Source: Mycobacterium sp. (GTDB lineage: Bacteria; Actinomycetota; Actinomycetes; Mycobacteriales; Mycobacteriaceae). From it: a stretch of DNA of 10,680 nt. Positions 7,547 to 10,680 of this stretch are shown piece after piece (positions within the stretch are counted from its first letter, which is position 1; every line of letters starts with the position of its first letter). The position numbers and the translations under genes were made by a program. The notes beneath the pieces are model-generated. The model searched no databases and was not told the origin of the DNA. It saw only the letters and a program-made list of their open reading frames with translations. The stretch is taken from the NCBI GenBank assembly GCA_018500005.2, contig JAHBAP020000480.1:1-10680 (forward strand), read 5' to 3'.

Positions 7547-9753
7547 CCGATCGGGTCGTCGTGGGCAATGTGCGGGTGGCCAAACCGCTCTACGACTTCA
7601 TTACCAACGAGGCACTGCCGGGCACCGGCGTGGACCCCGAGAGCTTCTGGGCGGGTGTGGACAAGGTGGTCACCGACCTCACCCCCCGCAACGATGAACT
7701 ACTGGCCCGGCGCGCCGACCTGCAGGCCCAGATCGACCGTTGGCACCGCCAACGCGTCATCGGCGGCTTCGAGACGGCCGACTACGAGGCCTTCCTGACC
7801 GACATCGGCTATCTGCTGCCCGAACCGGCAGACTTCACCATCACCACCTCCGGGGTGGATCCGGAGATCACCTCCACGGCCGGTCCGCAACTGGTGGTGC
7901 CGATCCTCAATGCCCGCTTCGCACTCAACGCCGCCAACGCCCGTTGGGGATCGCTCTACGACGCCCTCTACGGCACCGATGTGATCAGCGAGGACGGCGG
8001 CGCCGAGAGGGGTGACGGCTACAACACCGTCCGCGGCGAGAAGGTCATCGCCTACGCCCGCCGGTTCCTCGACGAGGCCGTGCCGTTGGTGGACGCCAGT
8101 TACCGCGATGTCGCGCGGTTCCTTATCGAGGACGGCCGGCTCGAGGTAGTGCTCGGCAACGACGACGTCACCGGACTGGCCGAACCGGCGCAGTTCGCCG
8201 GATACACCGGCGACGCCTCGTCCCCGGACTCAGTTCTGCTGGTCAACCACGGCCTGCACATCGAGATCCTGATCGACCGCAACTCCACCATCGGTTCCAC
8301 CGACCCGGCCGGCATCAAGGACGTCGTTCTGGAGTCAGCGGTCACCACGATCATGGACTTCGAGGATTCGGTGGCCGCGGTCGACGCTGCGGACAAGATC
8401 CTGGGGTACCGGAACTGGCTGGGGCTCAACAAGGGTGACCTCACCGAAGAGGTCCGCAAGGGCGACAAGTCCTTCACCCGCGTGCTCAACGGCGACCGCA
8501 CCTACACCGCCGCCGGGTCCAATGTCGCCGACGGATCGGCTCCGGACGGCTCAGAGCTGACGCTGCCCGGTCGCAGCCTGTTGTTCGTCCGCAACGTCGG
8601 CCATCTGATGACCAACGACGCGATCGTCTTCGGCGAGGGCGAGAACGAGGGGCGTGAGGTCTACGAGGGCATTCAGGATGCCCTGTTCACCACCTTGATC
8701 GCCCTGCACGGCCTCGGCGGCCAAAACAGCCGCACCGGGTCGATCTACATCGTCAAGCCCAAGATGCACGGGCCGGAAGAAGTCGCGTTCACCTGCGAGT
8801 TGTTCGGCCGCGTCGAAGACGTCCTCGGCCTGCCGAACGGCACCATCAAGGTCGGCATCATGGACGAGGAACGCCGCACCACCTTGAACCTCAAAGCCTG
8901 CGTGGAGGCGGCCGCCGACCGGGTGGTGTTCATCAATACCGGCTTCCTGGACCGTACCGGCGACGAGATCCACACCTCGATGGACGCCGGCCCGATGGTT
9001 CGCAAGGGTGCGATGAAGACCCAGCCGTGGATCCTGGCCTACGAGGACCAGAACGTCGACGTCGGTCTGGCCACCGGGTTTTCCGGCCGCGCCCAGATCG
9101 GCAAGGGCATGTGGGCGATGACCGACCTGATGGCGGACATGGTCGAGCAGAAGATCGGCCAGCCCCGCGCAGGCGCGACCACCGCCTGGGTGCCCTCGCC
9201 TACCGCCGCGACCCTGCACGCGATGCACTATCACTACGTCGACGTCTACGCCGTGCACCGGGAACTGGCCGGCAAACGCCGCAGCACGATCGAGCAACTG
9301 CTCACGATCCCCCTGGCCCAGCGTGACCTGGCGTGGACGCCCGACGAGATCCACGAGGAGGTCGACAACAACTGTCAGTCGATCCTGGGCTACGTGGTGC
9401 GCTGGATCGACGCGGGCGTGGGCTGTTCGAAGGTCCCCGACATCCACGATGTGGCCCTGATGGAGGACCGCGCGACCCTGCGCATCTCCAGCCAACTGCT
9501 GGCCAACTGGCTGCACCACGGCGTCATCACCGAGGACGACGTCAGGGCCAGTCTGCGGCGGATGGCCGCCGTGGTCGACGAGCAGAACGCAGGCGATCCG
9601 ACCTATCGCCCGATGGCGCCGGATCCCGATAACAGCATCGCCTTCCAGGCGGCTCAGGAGTTGATCCTGGCCGGTGCCACGCAGCCCAGCGGCTACACCG
9701 AGCCGATCCTGCACCGGCGCCGCCGCGAGTTCAAGGAAAGCCTGGGTCTGTAG
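7543..9753 (+). CDS. glcB: malate synthase G
   Basis: A 736-residue monomeric malate synthase G (M. tuberculosis GlcB has 741), which condenses glyoxylate with acetyl-CoA and water to malate and CoA in the glyoxylate shunt, needed for growth on C2 units and fatty acids. The residues known from the GlcB structure are all present: Arg350 (FVRNVGHLM), metal ligands Glu442 ([10 protein letters not shown]) and Asp470 ([13 protein letters not shown]), Cys628 (GCSKVPD) and catalytic base Asp642 ([14 protein letters not shown]). Compared with M. tuberculosis GlcB as I remember it, there is a longer loop at about 328-338 before LPGRS, a longer acidic loop at about 364-374 (GEGENEGRE), a shorter loop near residue 400 (LGGQNS), and a shorter C-terminal tail. 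The start is ATG 7543 with a strong ribosome binding site and four-base overlap with the upstream stop. It looks intact and functional. Confidence 0.98.
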   Translation: MTDRVVVGNVRVAKPLYDFITNEALPGTGVDPESFWAGVDKVVTDLTPRNDELLARRADLQAQIDRWHRQRVIGGFETADYEAFLTDIGYLLPEPADFTITTSGVDPEITSTAGPQLVVPILNARFALNAANARWGSLYDALYGTDVISEDGGAERGDGYNTVRGEKVIAYARRFLDEAVPLVDASYRDVARFLIEDGRLEVVLGNDDVTGLAEPAQFAGYTGDASSPDSVLLVNHGLHIEILIDRNSTIGSTDPAGIKDVVLESAVTTIMDFEDSVAAVDAADKILGYRNWLGLNKGDLTEEVRKGDKSFTRVLNGDRTYTAAGSNVADGSAPDGSELTLPGRSLLFVRNVGHLMTNDAIVFGEGENEGREVYEGIQDALFTTLIALHGLGGQNSRTGSIYIVKPKMHGPEEVAFTCELFGRVEDVLGLPNGTIKVGIMDEERRTTLNLKACVEAAADRVVFINTGFLDRTGDEIHTSMDAGPMVRKGAMKTQPWILAYEDQNVDVGLATGFSGRAQIGKGMWAMTDLMADMVEQKIGQPRAGATTAWVPSPTAATLHAMHYHYVDVYAVHRELAGKRRSTIEQLLTIPLAQRDLAWTPDEIHEEVDNNCQSILGYVVRWIDAGVGCSKVPDIHDVALMEDRATLRISSQLLANWLHHGVITEDDVRASLRRMAAVVDEQNAGDPTYRPMAPDPDNSIAFQAAQELILAGATQPSGYTEPILHRRRREFKESLGL

Positions 9754-9756
9754 GCA

Positions 9757-10680
9757 ATGGGCAGGCACAGCGTCCCCTCGGCAGGGGAAACCTCAGGTGA
9801 GCCCCTGCGCCGCCGCCGCGCCGACGGCGGCCGTCGCGGGGTGAGCCTGGGCGTGATCGCCGCACTGGTCGCCGTGGTGGTGCTAATCGGCGGGATCATC
9901 CTGTGGCGATTCTTCGGTCACTCGCTATCCAAGCGGTCCTCCGAAGCGGCGAACGAGTGCCTGCAGGGCACCGCGATCGTCGCGGTGGTCGCCGACCCCT
10001 CGATCGCCGGACCCCTGACGTCGTTGGCGGATTCCTTCGACGCCGAGGCCAGCCCGGTGGGTGACAAATGTGTCGATGTCGTTGTCACGCAGGCTGATTC
10101 GGATGCCGTCCTGAAGGGGCTCACTGGCACCTGGCCGGCCGAACTCGGCGAGCGCCCGGCGCTGTGGCTGCCCGCGAGTTCGGTGCAATCGGCACGGCTT
10201 CAGACCGCCGCCGGCAAACAGGTCGTCAGCGACGCCCGGTCCCTGGTCACCTCGCCGGTGGTGCTCGCGGTGCGCCCCGATCTCAAGAACGCCCTCGGCG
10301 AGGACGGCTGGCCCGCTCTTCCCGGACTGCAGAACGACCCGGCCGCCCTCGACGGCCGCAACCTCGCCGGCTGGGGCCCACTGCGGTTGGCGCTTCCCCC
10401 GGTCGGTTCGGCCGATGCCGCCTTCCTGGCAGCCGAAGCGGTCGCGGCGACTTCGGCTCCGCCGAACACCCCGCCCACCGCGGGTATCCCCGCGGCGAGT
10501 GCACTGCTGAGCGGTCAACCCCGACTGCCGGCCAACACCCTCGACGCCGCCTGGGCGGCCTTGACCGGGCCGGGGCTTCCCGCCAACGGCGGCGTCCACG
10601 CCGTGACGATGACCGAGCAGCAGCTTTACTCCCGAACCAACGAAATGCCGAACGCTGCCGACACCCTGTCTCTTATACAC
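9757..10680 (+). CDS. Rv1836c-like membrane-anchored protein, N-terminal part; 3' end missing
   Basis: An open frame of 308 codons with no stop before the window end; about the last four or five codons (10666-10680) are adapter sequence. Starting at ATG 9757, three bases after the glcB stop, it begins MGRHSVPS, has an arginine-rich cytoplasmic stretch (17-27), one transmembrane helix at about 29-50, and then an extracytoplasmic domain with segments such as VAVVADPSIAGP and LWLPASSV. These closely follow M. tuberculosis Rv1836c (677 residues), which directly follows glcB there and carries a von Willebrand factor A domain in its C-terminal half; that half is not in this window. The N-terminal cytoplasmic part is much shorter than I recall for Rv1836c. 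No good ribosome binding site lies before the start (AAGGA at 9733-9737 is 19 bases away), so coupling to glcB is likely. The function is not established. Confidence 0.85.
   Translation, partial: MGRHSVPSAGETSGEPLRRRRADGGRRGVSLGVIAALVAVVVLIGGIILWRFFGHSLSKRSSEAANECLQGTAIVAVVADPSIAGPLTSLADSFDAEASPVGDKCVDVVVTQADSDAVLKGLTGTWPAELGERPALWLPASSVQSARLQTAAGKQVVSDARSLVTSPVVLAVRPDLKNALGEDGWPALPGLQNDPAALDGRNLAGWGPLRLALPPVGSADAAFLAAEAVAATSAPPNTPPTAGIPAASALLSGQPRLPANTLDAAWAALTGPGLPANGGVHAVTMTEQQLYSRTNEMPNAADTLSLIH
9773..9788. repeat. short inverted repeat (6-bp stem, 4-base loop) at the start of the Rv1836c-like gene
   Basis: TCCCCT (9773-9778) and AGGGGA (9783-9788) form a perfect six-pair stem around CGGC, twenty bases after the glcB stop. 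It lies inside the coding sequence of the next gene and is not followed by a T-run, so an intrinsic terminator is unlikely; a modest attenuating structure is possible. Confidence 0.3.
10666..10680. other. Nextera/Tn5 mosaic-end adapter remnant at contig end
   Basis: The last 15 bases, CTGTCTCTTATACAC, equal the first 15 bases of the 19-base transposase mosaic end used in tagmentation libraries (CTGTCTCTTATACACATCT). Read on the minus strand they give the well-known artefactual peptide start MYKRQ. The terminal gene departs from the remembered Rv1836c sequence at exactly this point. This is a sequencing artefact, not biological sequence. Confidence 0.95.

Noticed and set aside
8551..9768. 405-codon minus-strand open frame opposite glcB
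   Set aside because: It is the antisense shadow of a strongly conserved malate synthase with all catalytic residues; its low-complexity V/D/G/H-rich translation has no recognisable motif and arises from GC-rich codon bias.
9773..9788. TCCCCT/AGGGGA hairpin as an intrinsic terminator of glcB
   Set aside because: The stem is short, has no following T-run and lies within the next coding sequence, three bases after whose upstream neighbour ends.
9925..10680. 251-codon minus-strand open frame beginning MYKRQ at the window end
   Set aside because: Its first five codons are the reverse complement of the Tn5 mosaic end, a known artefact, and the rest is the shadow of the Rv1836c-like gene.

Overview
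The window is a GC-rich stretch of an actinobacterial chromosome, almost certainly Mycobacterium/Mycolicibacterium. The order gnd1, guaB1, two CNNM/CBS membrane proteins, glcB and an Rv1836c-like protein follows the M. tuberculosis Rv1844c-Rv1836c block as I recall it. Several proteins (GuaB1, GlcB, the Rv1836c-like N-terminus) look close to their M. tuberculosis counterparts. It is not M. tuberculosis itself: two hydrolase genes lie between gnd1 and guaB1, and an uncharacterised 295-codon gene occupies the place where M. tuberculosis has vapBC13 and PE_PGRS34. A non-tuberculous species fits best. All nine genes are on the + strand, and no RNA gene, insertion sequence, CRISPR array or phage feature is visible.

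Layout. 1-279 is the 3' end of gnd1 (6-phosphogluconate dehydrogenase). 283-1746 is a secreted lipoprotein alpha/beta hydrolase of the Hip1/TAP-like type. 1766-2734 is a choloylglycine-hydrolase-family Ntn hydrolase with catalytic Cys2. 2755-4191 is guaB1, a CBS-containing GMP reductase long annotated as an IMP dehydrogenase paralogue. 4265-5617 and 5617-6666 are tandem CNNM (DUF21)-CBS membrane proteins; only the first has the C-terminal CorC/HlyC domain. 6659-7546 is an uncharacterised protein often labelled '3-methyladenine DNA glycosylase'. 7543-9753 is glcB (malate synthase G). 9757 to the end is the N-terminal part of an Rv1836c-like membrane-anchored protein.

The genes are very tightly packed: overlaps of 1, 8 and 4 bases, gaps of 3 bases, and the largest gap only 73 bases, so no stretch over 300 bases lacks a gene. 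Mycobacterial -10 hexamers (TAnnnT) sit 6-7 bases before the starts at 1766 and 2755, which suggests leaderless mRNAs for those two genes. Further -10 candidates precede the first CNNM gene and glcB. Functionally the block is mostly central metabolism: NADPH production (gnd1), NADPH-dependent purine salvage (guaB1) and the glyoxylate shunt (glcB), plus probable divalent-cation homeostasis (CNNM pair) and cell-envelope functions (lipoprotein hydrolase, Rv1836c-like protein).

The last 15 bases (10666-10680) match the Nextera/Tn5 mosaic-end adapter. The window therefore ends at an untrimmed assembly contig end, and the last residues of the terminal protein are artefactual. Apart from that I see conserved housekeeping DNA. 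The most open biology is the unassigned 295-residue protein and the unknown substrate of the Ntn hydrolase.
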